The position numbers were made by a program, and so were the translations under genes. Shown here piece after piece: positions 8,355 through 16,757 of a stretch of 64,000 nt of DNA; within the stretch, counting starts at the first letter, position 1, and each line of letters begins with the position of its first letter. A model generated the notes under the pieces. The model saw only the letters and a program-made list of their open reading frames with translations, was not told the DNA's origin and did not search any database. The stretch covers positions 1 to 64,000 of the forward strand of contig NZ_AUJX01000024.1 in NCBI RefSeq assembly GCF_000424445.1. Direction: 5' to 3'. Source of the DNA: Oribacterium sp. NK2B42 (GTDB taxonomy: Bacteria > Bacillota > Clostridia > Lachnospirales > Lachnospiraceae).

Positions 8355-9992
8355 ATGATTGCAGCAAACAACATTACCTTTCGTGTAGGCAAGAAGGCAC
8401 TGTTTGAGGATGTTAATATCAAGTTCACCGAGGGAAACTGCTACGGTATCATCGGTGCCAACGGTGCCGGTAAGTCAACATTTCTCAAGATCCTGAGCGG
8501 CGTTTTGGAACCGACAAGCGGAGAGATCACCATGACTCCGGGACAGCGTTTAAGCGTTCTCGAACAGGATCAGTTCAAGTACGATGACTGCACGGTTATC
8601 GATACCGTTATCCGCGGAAACCAGCGTCTTTATGACATCATGAAGGAAAAGGATGCCATCTATGCAAAGCCTGATTTCTCAGATGAGGATGGTATGAGAG
8701 CAGCCGAGCTTGAGGCAGAGTTTGCTCAGATGGACGGCTGGAACGCCGAGGCCGATGCAGAGACCATGCTTAACGGCCTCGGGATCGGTACAGACCTTCA
8801 CTACAAGCTTATGAATGAGCTTAAGGGCTCAGAGAAGGTTAAGGTTCTCCTTGCCAAGGCACTTTTCGGAAACCCTGACATCCTTCTTCTGGACGAGCCT
8901 ACCAACCACCTGGATCTCAACTCCATCGAATGGCTTGAGGAGTTCCTTATCAATTTCGAAAATACTGTCATCGTCGTATCCCACGACCGTTACTTTCTCA
9001 ATAAGGTTTGTACAAACATTGCGGATATCGACTATGGCAAGATCACGGTATTTGCAGGAAACTATGACTTCTGGTTTGAGTCTTCACAGCTTATCGTCCG
9101 TCAGCAGAAGGAAGCTAACCGTAAGAAGGAAGAGAAGATCAAGGAGCTGCAGGAATTTATCCAGCGCTTCTCTGCCAATGCTTCCAAGTCAAAGCAGGCA
9201 ACCTCCCGTAAGCGTGCCCTTGAAAAGATCGAGCTTGATACCATTAAGCCTTCTTCAAGACAGTATCCTTACATCGTATTTAAGCCAAACCGTGAGATCG
9301 GTAACGACGTTCTGGAGGTTAAGAATCTTACAAAGACCATCAACGGCGTAAAGGTTCTTGATAACATTTCCTTCATCGTAAACCGTACGGATAAGATCGC
9401 ACTTGTCGGTCCTAACGAGCTTGCAAAGACAACTCTTATGCAGATCCTTTCCGGTGAGATGGGGCCTGACAGCGGCGACTACAAGTGGGGTGTAACCACA
9501 ACACAGTCCTACTTCCCTAAGGACAACACTGCTGAGTTCAAGTCTGAGGATACCATCGTTGAGTGGCTCACTCAGTACAGCCCTGACAAGGATACACAGT
9601 TCGTCCGCGGCTACCTCGGAAGAATGCTTTTCAAGGGCGACGACGGTTTAAAGAAGGTTAATGTCCTTTCCGGAGGAGAGCGCGTAAGATGTATGCTCAG
9701 TAAGATGATGATCTCCGGTTCCAATGTTATCATCCTTGACGAGCCTACCGATCACCTGGACATGGAGTCTATCTCAGCTCTCAATGACGGTCTCAAGAAT
9801 TTCCCGGGTGTTATCATTTTCTCATCCCGTGATCACCAGGTAGTTGAGACAACCGCAAACCGTATCTTCGAGATCATCGACGGTCACCTCATCGATAAGA
9901 TGACGACCTATGACGAGTACCTTGCATCTGATGAGGATATCAAGAAGAGATTTACCTTCACTCTTTCTGAGGCTGACGCAAGCGATAACTAA
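8355..9992 (+). CDS. ABC-F ATPase (YkpA/YbiT-type)
   Basis: A 545-residue soluble protein with two ATP-binding cassettes and no membrane segment, as in ABC-F translation factors that act at the ribosomal E site. First Walker A is GANGAGKST (about 34-42) and Walker B ILLLDEPTNHLD. The second cassette has LSGGERVRC and IILDEPTDHLD. Two departures are visible: the first signature is LKGSE instead of LSGGE, and the second Walker A is GPNELAKTT instead of GxNGxGKT. Similar variants occur in the YkpA/YbiT branch as far as I recall. Start at ATG 8355 is set by AGGAGA; the longer in-frame extension covers the leader hairpins. Its leader suggests attenuation control. Confidence 0.88.
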   Translation: MIAANNITFRVGKKALFEDVNIKFTEGNCYGIIGANGAGKSTFLKILSGVLEPTSGEITMTPGQRLSVLEQDQFKYDDCTVIDTVIRGNQRLYDIMKEKDAIYAKPDFSDEDGMRAAELEAEFAQMDGWNAEADAETMLNGLGIGTDLHYKLMNELKGSEKVKVLLAKALFGNPDILLLDEPTNHLDLNSIEWLEEFLINFENTVIVVSHDRYFLNKVCTNIADIDYGKITVFAGNYDFWFESSQLIVRQQKEANRKKEEKIKELQEFIQRFSANASKSKQATSRKRALEKIELDTIKPSSRQYPYIVFKPNREIGNDVLEVKNLTKTINGVKVLDNISFIVNRTDKIALVGPNELAKTTLMQILSGEMGPDSGDYKWGVTTTQSYFPKDNTAEFKSEDTIVEWLTQYSPDKDTQFVRGYLGRMLFKGDDGLKKVNVLSGGERVRCMLSKMMISGSNVIILDEPTDHLDMESISALNDGLKNFPGVIIFSSRDHQVVETTANRIFEIIDGHLIDKMTTYDEYLASDEDIKKRFTFTLSEADASDN

Positions 9993-10015
9993 AACCGACC
10001 GCTCTACCTAACTAA

Positions 10016-10978
10016 TTAAAGTCCCAGTTTTGTTAGCGCTGCTCGTTTCATTTCATTTATCCAGTAGATATAGTACTGGTAGTTATAGTGTATCTGCTGG
10101 TCAATGCTCCAGCTGTCCGGGAGGTTTCCGTTTCCGTCGCTCATTATTTCCTGAACGTCGATAAAGGTCCATCCGTTTTCAGCACATTTCTGTTTCATGG
10201 CAGCATTGAGCATGCGGACTGAATCATTGTTGTAGCCGGTCTTCTGGGAGGCCGCAGTCATATAAGTGGTGGAGATGACATTGATATCAACTCCGGGATT
10301 CGCCGTCTGTATCTCTCTAAGGAGTGTTTCGTAGTTATCTGCGGCATTTGGATCAGCAAGATCTTTGTAGCCGAAAAAGCTGTAAACATGCCTGGCTCCG
10401 ATCATTCCGATGGCCTCGGGAAGTCTGTATCTGTGACCCTGGATCATTGGGTGGATATTCTTTCCATCATTCGGGAGAAGGGCTTTTGAGATACTGTAAC
10501 CCGCAACTGCAAGGGATGTGAAATTATCACTTACCTCATCACCTATGCCTCCTGATATATTATAACGCTGGAAATTTTCGGCTACTGAGTCTCCGATTAT
10601 TACAGAGCCCTGAAAATAGTTTCGAAGAGCCGATTTCTCTTCCTCTGTAAGATATGCCACATCTCTCTGAGCCCATTTTTCTGAGACAGCATTAATAATG
10701 TTAGCTGCTGTACCGGCAATATCATTAACTGTATCTCCTGGGGTCACTCCTGCCATAGGTCCCGCAACATTATTGGCTGCTTCATTGACAACAGCAGCTG
10801 TGGTCTCAACGGCTTCAGCTCCTGGGGTCACTCCTGCCATAGGTCCCGGTCCCATCATATTGCTTTCCGTATTGCTGAAGTCAATTCCCTGACCGGCAAC
10901 TCCTGCCCATACGGGAACTGTCATGCTTAAAGAAAGTACAGCAGCTATTCCTGCAATATAAAGTCTGGATTTCTTCAT
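10016..10978 (-). CDS. secreted SGNH-hydrolase-like protein with internal repeats
   Basis: A 320-residue exported protein (signal peptide 1-25, cut after AWA). Residues 115-320 resemble an SGNH/GDSL hydrolase: VIIGDS with Ser131, and SIDQQIH near the C-terminus supplying the Asp-x-x-x-His pair. The linker contains GPMAGVTPG twice, encoded by an exact 30-base direct repeat 84 bases apart (10735-10764 and 10819-10848). It faces a paralog at 11307-12161 across a shared upstream region. Such enzymes often add or remove acyl groups on surface glycans; the substrate here is unknown. It starts after AAGGAGATGTA. Confidence 0.75.
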   Translation of the reverse strand: MKKSRLYIAGIAAVLSLSMTVPVWAGVAGQGIDFSNTESNMMGPGPMAGVTPGAEAVETTAAVVNEAANNVAGPMAGVTPGDTVNDIAGTAANIINAVSEKWAQRDVAYLTEEEKSALRNYFQGSVIIGDSVAENFQRYNISGGIGDEVSDNFTSLAVAGYSISKALLPNDGKNIHPMIQGHRYRLPEAIGMIGARHVYSFFGYKDLADPNAADNYETLLREIQTANPGVDINVISTTYMTAASQKTGYNNDSVRMLNAAMKQKCAENGWTFIDVQEIMSDGNGNLPDSWSIDQQIHYNYQYYIYWINEMKRAALTKLGL

Positions 10979-11306
10979 TACATCTCCTTTTTCACACTGG
11001 TCCTAAACATTAAATAAAATAAACTCTTACCTTGCGAACTAAGTAAGCTTATCAGCAGCTTACTCCCTCTGAGACTTTTAATCCCCAACCTGATCAAAAA
11101 TGATCCTGAACCTTGGGAACTTTACAGCGCTTTCTTATTATATCGGATTTACCCCATTAATTGTAAATCTATTTCCATAAGAGTAACTTACAATTCTTTC
11201 CGATACCTTATTATGTTGTAATATTCGATTTAATCACTATTATCTGTTAAAATAATATATAACGCAAATATAATCAAATGATCGACAGTTAACAAGGGAG
11301 TAGTTT
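10979..11306. promoter_or_regulatory. shared divergent upstream region of two SGNH genes
   Basis: This 328-base AT-rich gap has a TATAAT on the minus strand (11137-11142) and one on the plus strand (11269-11274), each with only weak -35 matches. TTGTAA (11161-11166) and TTACAA (11188-11193) form a spaced inverted repeat between them. Joint control of both genes is plausible but unproven. Confidence 0.4.
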
Positions 11307-12161
11307 ATGAAACTCAATTTCAAAAAAAGTTTAGCAACAATAGTGCTTTTGACCGGCATCACAGTCCTGCAAAGCTTTTCTGCTTTAGCTGCCGGAGATC
11401 CTTCTGTTATGACACCCTCCGCTGCTGCAGGTGACCCCTCCATTACTGCCACTGTTGCAGCTTCCAATCCTGCTGCCATCTATACTTTTACAGGTACTGC
11501 CACAGAACATCAAAACCAGCTTCTGTATCAATACTTTAAAAATTCAGTTATCGTAGGGGATTCCATAGGCTGCGGATGGGGCCTTCAGTGCCTTAAGAAT
11601 TCTGCCGATCCGGTAATGGGTAATTTCCAGAGTCTTGCATATCCGGGCTTCTGTGTTCATTCTGCCTTTGACGCCAGCATAGAAGACGCTGGCACCCCTA
11701 TGTACAAAGGTGCAAAGCGTCCTGTATGGGAGTCACTTCAGCTCATGGCAGCAGACCATCCCGGAGAGACAACTCATATTTATCTGCACTTCGGATATAA
11801 GGATCAAAAGTGGACTGACACCCCTGAGCTTTACGTTCAGCTTATCCAGACTCTTCAGCAATATGTTCCGGACTCAGATGTCACAATCATCGGTGCCAGC
11901 TACATGTATCCCGGAAAAAACGGTGCGCCTTACACCAGCGCCAACATCAAAAAGCTTGATCTTGCCATGCAGAATTATGCCAATGCCTATGGCTGGGGCT
12001 TTGTAAATGTTGGTGACCTTCTCGCCGATCAGAATGGTGATCTGAATCCGGCATACTGCAGTGACAAGTTTATGCATATAACCCCTGCCGGATATGAAAT
12101 CTGGAAGAGTGCTCTCACAGGCTACGCCTTCGCAAGAATGTCAGCCGCAGGAATCAACTGA
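11307..12161 (+). CDS. secreted SGNH-hydrolase-like protein, paralog of 10016-10978
   Basis: A 284-residue exported protein. The signal peptide spans about 1-29 (cut after ALA-A). A short Ala/Pro/Ser linker repeats AGDPS twice. The catalytic region has VIVGDS with Ser86 and ends with DKFMHITPAGY, which carries the Asp-x-x-His dyad typical of SGNH enzymes. The core aligns with the divergently encoded neighbour (GDS, HFGYKD/FFGYKD, the WGFVNV/WTFIDV strand). It starts at ATG 11307 after GGGAG. It ends in a strong terminator. Deacylation of a cell-surface or extracellular glycan is the most likely job. Confidence 0.78.
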   Translation: MKLNFKKSLATIVLLTGITVLQSFSALAAGDPSVMTPSAAAGDPSITATVAASNPAAIYTFTGTATEHQNQLLYQYFKNSVIVGDSIGCGWGLQCLKNSADPVMGNFQSLAYPGFCVHSAFDASIEDAGTPMYKGAKRPVWESLQLMAADHPGETTHIYLHFGYKDQKWTDTPELYVQLIQTLQQYVPDSDVTIIGASYMYPGKNGAPYTSANIKKLDLAMQNYANAYGWGFVNVGDLLADQNGDLNPAYCSDKFMHITPAGYEIWKSALTGYAFARMSAAGIN

Positions 12162-12286
12162 AACTCCGTATAAAACATATCATTTCATTCGATGGATCTG
12201 TGGATACCTGAAAAAACACCGATAAACGTCTCTATAACCGGAAATCTGAAAAACCGATCAATGTATCCCCATCCGGGAATCTGAAG

Positions 12287-12313
12287 AAACACCGATTCAT
12301 CCGGTGTTTTTTT
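12287..12313 (+). terminator. terminator of the plus-strand SGNH gene
   Basis: AAACACCG (12287-12294) and CGGTGTTT (12302-12309) form an 8-bp stem, followed by T residues to 12313. The last bases overlap the stop codon of the convergent gene. Confidence 0.88.
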
Positions 12314-13958
12314 AGTACAGTACCATAAACCTGTAGTTGTCAGGAACAGTGAGTTTCGGATGTTTCCTTATATACTCCACCAGAAGATCCTGAACATTAT
12401 CGGCATCCTCATACACCGCCTTGGCGTTACCGATCATCTCATATCCTCCGGTTCCGGTGGCTCTGTAGTTTGAAGTCACAAGACGGTATTTTTTTCCTTC
12501 TTCAAGCTCTGTTCCGTCAAGCTTCCTTAAACGTACAACCCTGCTGCCCACAGGCTTTCTCAGGTCAAAAGCATAGTCAAGCCCCGCATAAAAATCATAA
12601 TTGTAATGCTCGATCTTCGGTTTCATAAAAACATCCGAAATGTATGGCTTTCCTTCTTCATCGAGCTCCAGATACTGTGCGCATCTTTCCAGTGCTTCCT
12701 TAAGGATATCCACTGTAACTTCCTTCACCACCGAGGTATTGGCAAATGTATATGCCGCGTAAATATCCCTTATACTTACACTCTTCTTAAAGCCTATTTC
12801 ACTGTTTCCGAGACTTGTGCAGGAAAAATCACACTCAACCGATTCCATCTGTACCTGATTAAAAAGAGCCGCAACCTTACTTCCGCGAAGAGCGATCTCA
12901 AGTTTATTTTCCGGCTTTATCTCTTTGTCAAACTCTCCGACTGTCTGATCCAGCCACTTTTCAGTGCTTTCCTCCAAAGGCATTAACTTTTCCTTAACGG
13001 CCTCATCTGTTTCTGAACCTGTCTTCAGAAGTTTTGACGAAAACTCTGTTTTTCCGTCTTCATCATAGTCAGCCTTAAGATATATAAACTCCTCAGCATT
13101 GGCAGAAGGCTGGACACTCCAGGTTCCGTAAAGGTCGAGTCCCGGAACAGACATATGCTGGTGTCCTGTAAGTATCAGGTCGTAATAAAGCTTCTTACAC
13201 AGCTCACAGGCTATATTCTCTCTGCTGTCAGTAAGACTCGCTCCGGTTACCAGATCTTCCTCATAGCCGCCATGATATATCAGTATGGTAATGTCACAGC
13301 CTGCCTCTTTCATCTCCTCATAAACCTTTGAAGCGGCCTCAAATGAATCCGTAACCCTGAGCTCTGTCAGGTGTTCCGGCTGCTCCCATACATTAACATA
13401 ATCTGTAACAACGCCTGTGATACCAAGTCTCAGACCGTTTGGAAGAGTACATATAACAAATCTTTTATATCTTATCTCCCCGCGGAGATCCTCTAAATTG
13501 GCTATAAGAAGTGTTCCCTTCATGACATTAGCATAATCACGTATAACATTGTAGCCGAAATTAAAATCGTGATTTCCCAGGGTGTAAAAATCAAGCCCCA
13601 TGGCGTTAAAAGCCTCAGCCACAGGATGGCAGGAAAACTTCTGTGGATTCTCCAGATAGTTTGTTATAAGCGGAGTTCCCTGAAGACTGTCTCCTCCGTC
13701 CATTACCAGTATCTCTTTTTCAACAGTTACTTCCGTTTCTTTAAAAAACCTTTTGTTTTCCTCAATGCTTACGGTTCTGTATGTTTCCGGCGCATTAGTC
13801 AACAAACTGCCATTTTCGATGGATACTTCAGCATTTCTTTTCTGTATATCCCGGGCGACATTTAAAAGTCCACAGTCTTTTTTACTGCCTGTTGCATAGT
13901 CCACCGGCATGACCTTTCCATGAGTATCGGAAGTAAAATAAATCTCAAAGCTTTTCAT
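12312..13958 (-). CDS. 5'-nucleotidase / 2',3'-cyclic phosphodiesterase family protein
   Basis: A 548-residue two-domain metallophosphoesterase of the UshA/YfkN type. Metal-binding motifs are SDTHG (about 9-13), GGDSLQGT, GNHDFNFG and LILTGHQH. The C-terminal 5'-nucleotidase domain (about 340-545) ends with YRATGTGGYEM. There is no signal peptide, so it is probably cytoplasmic, unlike many relatives. About 50 extra residues separate the first two metal motifs. It lies downstream of the phn transporter on the same strand, but a terminator separates them. It may release phosphate from nucleotides or cyclic nucleotides; the exact substrate is not predictable. Confidence 0.82.
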   Translation of the reverse strand: MKSFEIYFTSDTHGKVMPVDYATGSKKDCGLLNVARDIQKRNAEVSIENGSLLTNAPETYRTVSIEENKRFFKETEVTVEKEILVMDGGDSLQGTPLITNYLENPQKFSCHPVAEAFNAMGLDFYTLGNHDFNFGYNVIRDYANVMKGTLLIANLEDLRGEIRYKRFVICTLPNGLRLGITGVVTDYVNVWEQPEHLTELRVTDSFEAASKVYEEMKEAGCDITILIYHGGYEEDLVTGASLTDSRENIACELCKKLYYDLILTGHQHMSVPGLDLYGTWSVQPSANAEEFIYLKADYDEDGKTEFSSKLLKTGSETDEAVKEKLMPLEESTEKWLDQTVGEFDKEIKPENKLEIALRGSKVAALFNQVQMESVECDFSCTSLGNSEIGFKKSVSIRDIYAAYTFANTSVVKEVTVDILKEALERCAQYLELDEEGKPYISDVFMKPKIEHYNYDFYAGLDYAFDLRKPVGSRVVRLRKLDGTELEEGKKYRLVTSNYRATGTGGYEMIGNAKAVYEDADNVQDLLVEYIRKHPKLTVPDNYRFMVLY

Positions 13959-14084
13959 TTACAATTCTCCAAAAACATTATCTATACATGTGACAAATGG
14001 ATAGTTTCCTATACGGCATAGCCGGAAGGCATAAGAGCCGATCCGGATATCACATAAGATATTTATCTTCGCATCATAAGTCAG

Positions 14085-14109
14085 TAAAAGGCGGAGAAAA
14101 CTCTCCGCC
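14085..14109 (-). terminator. terminator of the phn operon
   Basis: GGCGGAG (14090-14096) and CTCCGCC (14103-14109) form a GC stem followed on the minus strand by four T residues. It lies nine bases past the last phnE stop codon. Confidence 0.85.
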
Positions 14110-14117
14110 CATCTTTA

Positions 14118-14927
14118 TTAACCTCTTGTTAACTTAACACGGATCTTCGTACTGATCCACTCTACGATAAGAACCAGCACCACAAGACCGATCAATATGG
14201 AACCCGCTTCATTCCAGCGATATGCATTCATGGCAAAAATAAGCGGTGCACCGATACCACCGGCACCAACAAGACCAAGAACGGTTGCATCTCTCAGGTT
14301 AATGTCAAAACGATAGATAGCCGTTGAAGCAAAGTTCGGCATAAGCTGCGGAAGGATACCGTAAAGTATCTTCTGCCAGGTTGAACAGCCCATGGCATCC
14401 AGTGACTCCAGGATTTTTGTGTCCAGATCCTCGATGGCTTCGATATACATCTTGGAAACCATACCTATGGAGGTCACAGACATTGTCATAAGACCCGCAA
14501 AGGGACCGGGACCTGTAACTCTGATGAACATAAGTCCATATACGAAGGCAGGCACTGTACGTATGATCATGATGAGGATACGTCCGATAAATGCAACCGG
14601 CTTTGGTGTCAGATTGCTGGCTGATAAAAATGCCAGGGGGATCGAAAAGATCGCACCCACAACTGTTCCCATAAAGGCGATACAGATAGTCTCCAAAAGA
14701 AGGTACAGAACGCCTTCCTTTGTGAGATTGAACAAAAGCTTTTGATCCGGGTGAACTATACCATTCAGTATGTTAATGGCCATTTTTCCGCCATTTGCAC
14801 TGGCGCCTGAGGTTTCCATAGCACCAAGACTCCATATAAGAAGTCCTATAACGATAACTGCGATAGCAAGGTGCCAGATCCAGTCCTTGGGACGGCTCTC
14901 ATATGCTTTTAAAATTCTTTCATTCAT
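14118..14927 (-). CDS. phnE: phosphonate-type ABC transporter permease (PhnE, second copy)
   Basis: A 269-residue integral membrane permease with five or six helices. The binding-protein-dependent permease signature EAIEDLDTKILESLDAMGCSTW marks the ATPase-coupling loop. It forms the membrane channel with the adjacent second permease and PhnC. Its ATG is preceded by AGGAGG and is 12 bases after the upstream permease stop. Two PhnE paralogs in tandem are common in Firmicute phosphonate/phosphate-type systems. Whether the substrate is phosphonate, phosphite or phosphate cannot be told from sequence. Confidence 0.9.
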   Translation of the reverse strand: MNERILKAYESRPKDWIWHLAIAVIVIGLLIWSLGAMETSGASANGGKMAINILNGIVHPDQKLLFNLTKEGVLYLLLETICIAFMGTVVGAIFSIPLAFLSASNLTPKPVAFIGRILIMIIRTVPAFVYGLMFIRVTGPGPFAGLMTMSVTSIGMVSKMYIEAIEDLDTKILESLDAMGCSTWQKILYGILPQLMPNFASTAIYRFDINLRDATVLGLVGAGGIGAPLIFAMNAYRWNEAGSILIGLVVLVLIVEWISTKIRVKLTRG

Positions 14928-14939
14928 ACGAGCACCTCC

Positions 14940-15761
14940 TTAAACAAGCTTCTTTCGCGCATAGCGGCTTACAGACTCGATGATAAACACAGTCACAAAA
15001 AGCACCAGGAGGATCATTCCGACATTTGGATACTCTCTCCATCCAAGCTGCTCATTGAGAATGAGACCGATACCACCGGCTCCGACATAACCGAGTACGG
15101 CAGCGTAACGAACATTTCCTTCAAAATTGTAAAGGCTGTTTGAAAGGAATGCCGGCATTACCTGTGGAACTATGGCATGTATAAAAGCTTCTGTCCTGTT
15201 AAATCCCATGGCCTCCATAGCCTCAAAAGCTCCCATATCCACAGTCTCAATCTCCTCATACATGATCTTTCCGATATAGGAAAATGAGAATATAGCAATA
15301 GCTGTGGTTCCGGCTATGGTTCCGAGACCGAATATAAATGTTGCTATAAGAGCACTTACAAGTGTAGGCAGTGTACGAATGATACTGAAAATAAGTCGCA
15401 TAACCGCAACAACTGCACGGTTTTTGCAAATGTTGGTGGATGCCAGCATTGCAAAGGGCAGACATAATATGGAACCCAGTGCTGATCCGAGAAGAGACAT
15501 CTTAACTGTATCCAGGATCGGATTAACTATGTTGCTGAAGTATCCGTATTCAGGTGGAAACATACGGCTTAAGATAACAAAAAACTGATTGCCTCTTTTG
15601 GCAAGAACAGCCGGATCAAAGCCTGTTATCTTTATGGAAATATAACTCATAAGAAGTACGAGGATAACATAAATGGGAGCTCTGGAGCTCTTCTGTTCAA
15701 CAGATTTTCCATTATCCAGAGTGTACTTCTTAGGCGGGAAGATCTTATCATATATACTCAT
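14940..15761 (-). CDS. phnE: phosphonate-type ABC transporter permease (PhnE, first copy)
   Basis: A 273-residue permease with an N-terminal cytoplasmic stretch, then about six helices. The coupling loop reads EEIETVDMGAFEAMEAMGFNRT. It overlaps the PhnC stop codon by four bases (ATGA), so the two are translationally coupled. It is paralogous to the next gene, sharing for example GAGGIG near the C-terminal end. Confidence 0.9.
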   Translation of the reverse strand: MSIYDKIFPPKKYTLDNGKSVEQKSSRAPIYVILVLLMSYISIKITGFDPAVLAKRGNQFFVILSRMFPPEYGYFSNIVNPILDTVKMSLLGSALGSILCLPFAMLASTNICKNRAVVAVMRLIFSIIRTLPTLVSALIATFIFGLGTIAGTTAIAIFSFSYIGKIMYEEIETVDMGAFEAMEAMGFNRTEAFIHAIVPQVMPAFLSNSLYNFEGNVRYAAVLGYVGAGGIGLILNEQLGWREYPNVGMILLVLFVTVFIIESVSRYARKKLV

Positions 15762-16510
15762 TCGTGTTCCTCCCGTCCTCCCTTGTAGATCTTATTGAGG
15801 ACTTCTTTATCAACCTCTACTGCGGGTCCGTCATAAACGATTTCTCCGGCATTGATACCTATAACTCTTGAACAGTACTTAAGAGCCAGGTCCACATGGT
15901 GGATATTGATAAGGATACTTATATTCATTTCCTTATTGATACGTGTAAAATCATTCATGACCTGCTTTGCGGTTACCGGATCAAGGGCGGCAACCGGCTC
16001 ATCCGCAAGGATTATCTCGGGATTCTGGGCAAGGGTCCTGGCAAGGGCAACTCTCTGCTGCTGTCCTCCGGAAAGCTGATCCGCGCGGACAAATGCCTTA
16101 TCAAGGATTCCAACCTTATCAAGAGCCTCCAGGGCTTTCATCTTTTCTTCCTGATTATATATTCCGAAAACAGAACGATACCAGGGCATATCAGGAACGA
16201 ATGCAGTAAGTACATTATTGATAACCGTGGTACGTGTAATAAGATTGAAGGACTGGAATATCATTCCTACCTTTCTTCTGAAACGACGAAGGCTCTTTCC
16301 CGAAAGGCTCATAACATCGGTTCCATCCACAGTGAGCTTTCCGCTGGTTACATCATGCATACGGTTTATGGTTCGGATCAATGTTGACTTACCGGCTCCC
16401 GACAAACCGATGATGGCTACAAATTCTCCCTGTTCTATTTCGAGATCGATATGCTTCAGACCTTCATAGCCATTTGGATATCTTTTTCCTACATCCTCAA
16501 ACTTAATCAT
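15758..16510 (-). CDS. phnC: phosphonate-type ABC transporter ATPase PhnC
   Basis: A 250-residue ABC ATPase. Walker A is GLSGAGKST (residues 35-43), signature LSGGQQQR, Walker B EIILADEPVAALD, and the H-loop histidine lies in NIHHVDLA. The VGMIFQSFNLI Q-loop and the ADEPVAALDPVT stretch are typical of PhnC. It energises the two PhnE permeases. A 247-base gap containing a long hairpin separates it from phnD upstream. Confidence 0.93.
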   Translation of the reverse strand: MIKFEDVGKRYPNGYEGLKHIDLEIEQGEFVAIIGLSGAGKSTLIRTINRMHDVTSGKLTVDGTDVMSLSGKSLRRFRRKVGMIFQSFNLITRTTVINNVLTAFVPDMPWYRSVFGIYNQEEKMKALEALDKVGILDKAFVRADQLSGGQQQRVALARTLAQNPEIILADEPVAALDPVTAKQVMNDFTRINKEMNISILINIHHVDLALKYCSRVIGINAGEIVYDGPAVEVDKEVLNKIYKGGREEHE

Positions 16511-16694
16511 GGTTATTTCCTTTTCCTGTTATATAAATGATTAATTTAACCCAATGTTCCATGTGAATGTTTAACTCGTTAAGCACTCACATCTAATATC
16601 GGATAAAAAATATTAAATAATTAGTAGGTCATTGATTTTTTCATTATGTCCTGCTAATGGTAAATATTCCCCGGTACTTTATTCAACATAGAAA

Positions 16695-16731
16695 GAAAGT
16701 CCGCATGAATGCAAGCATTCTGCGGACTTTC
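16695..16731 (-). terminator. long intra-operon hairpin between phnD and phnC
   Basis: GAAAGTCCGCA (16695-16705) pairs with TGCGGACTTTC (16721-16731), and GAATGC with GCATTC inside, giving a 17-bp stem with a single bulged base. The minus-strand T-run is weak (TTTCTTTCT), so partial termination or protection of the phnD mRNA end is likely. This would give more binding protein than permease. Confidence 0.7.
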
Positions 16732-16757
16732 CGAATTGTTAACGTGTACCGCTTCTA

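Noticed and set aside
12312-13958. Membership of the nucleotidase gene in the phn operon
   Set aside because: A good rho-independent terminator (14085-14109) and a 159-base gap separate it from the last phnE; only loose functional linkage is retained.
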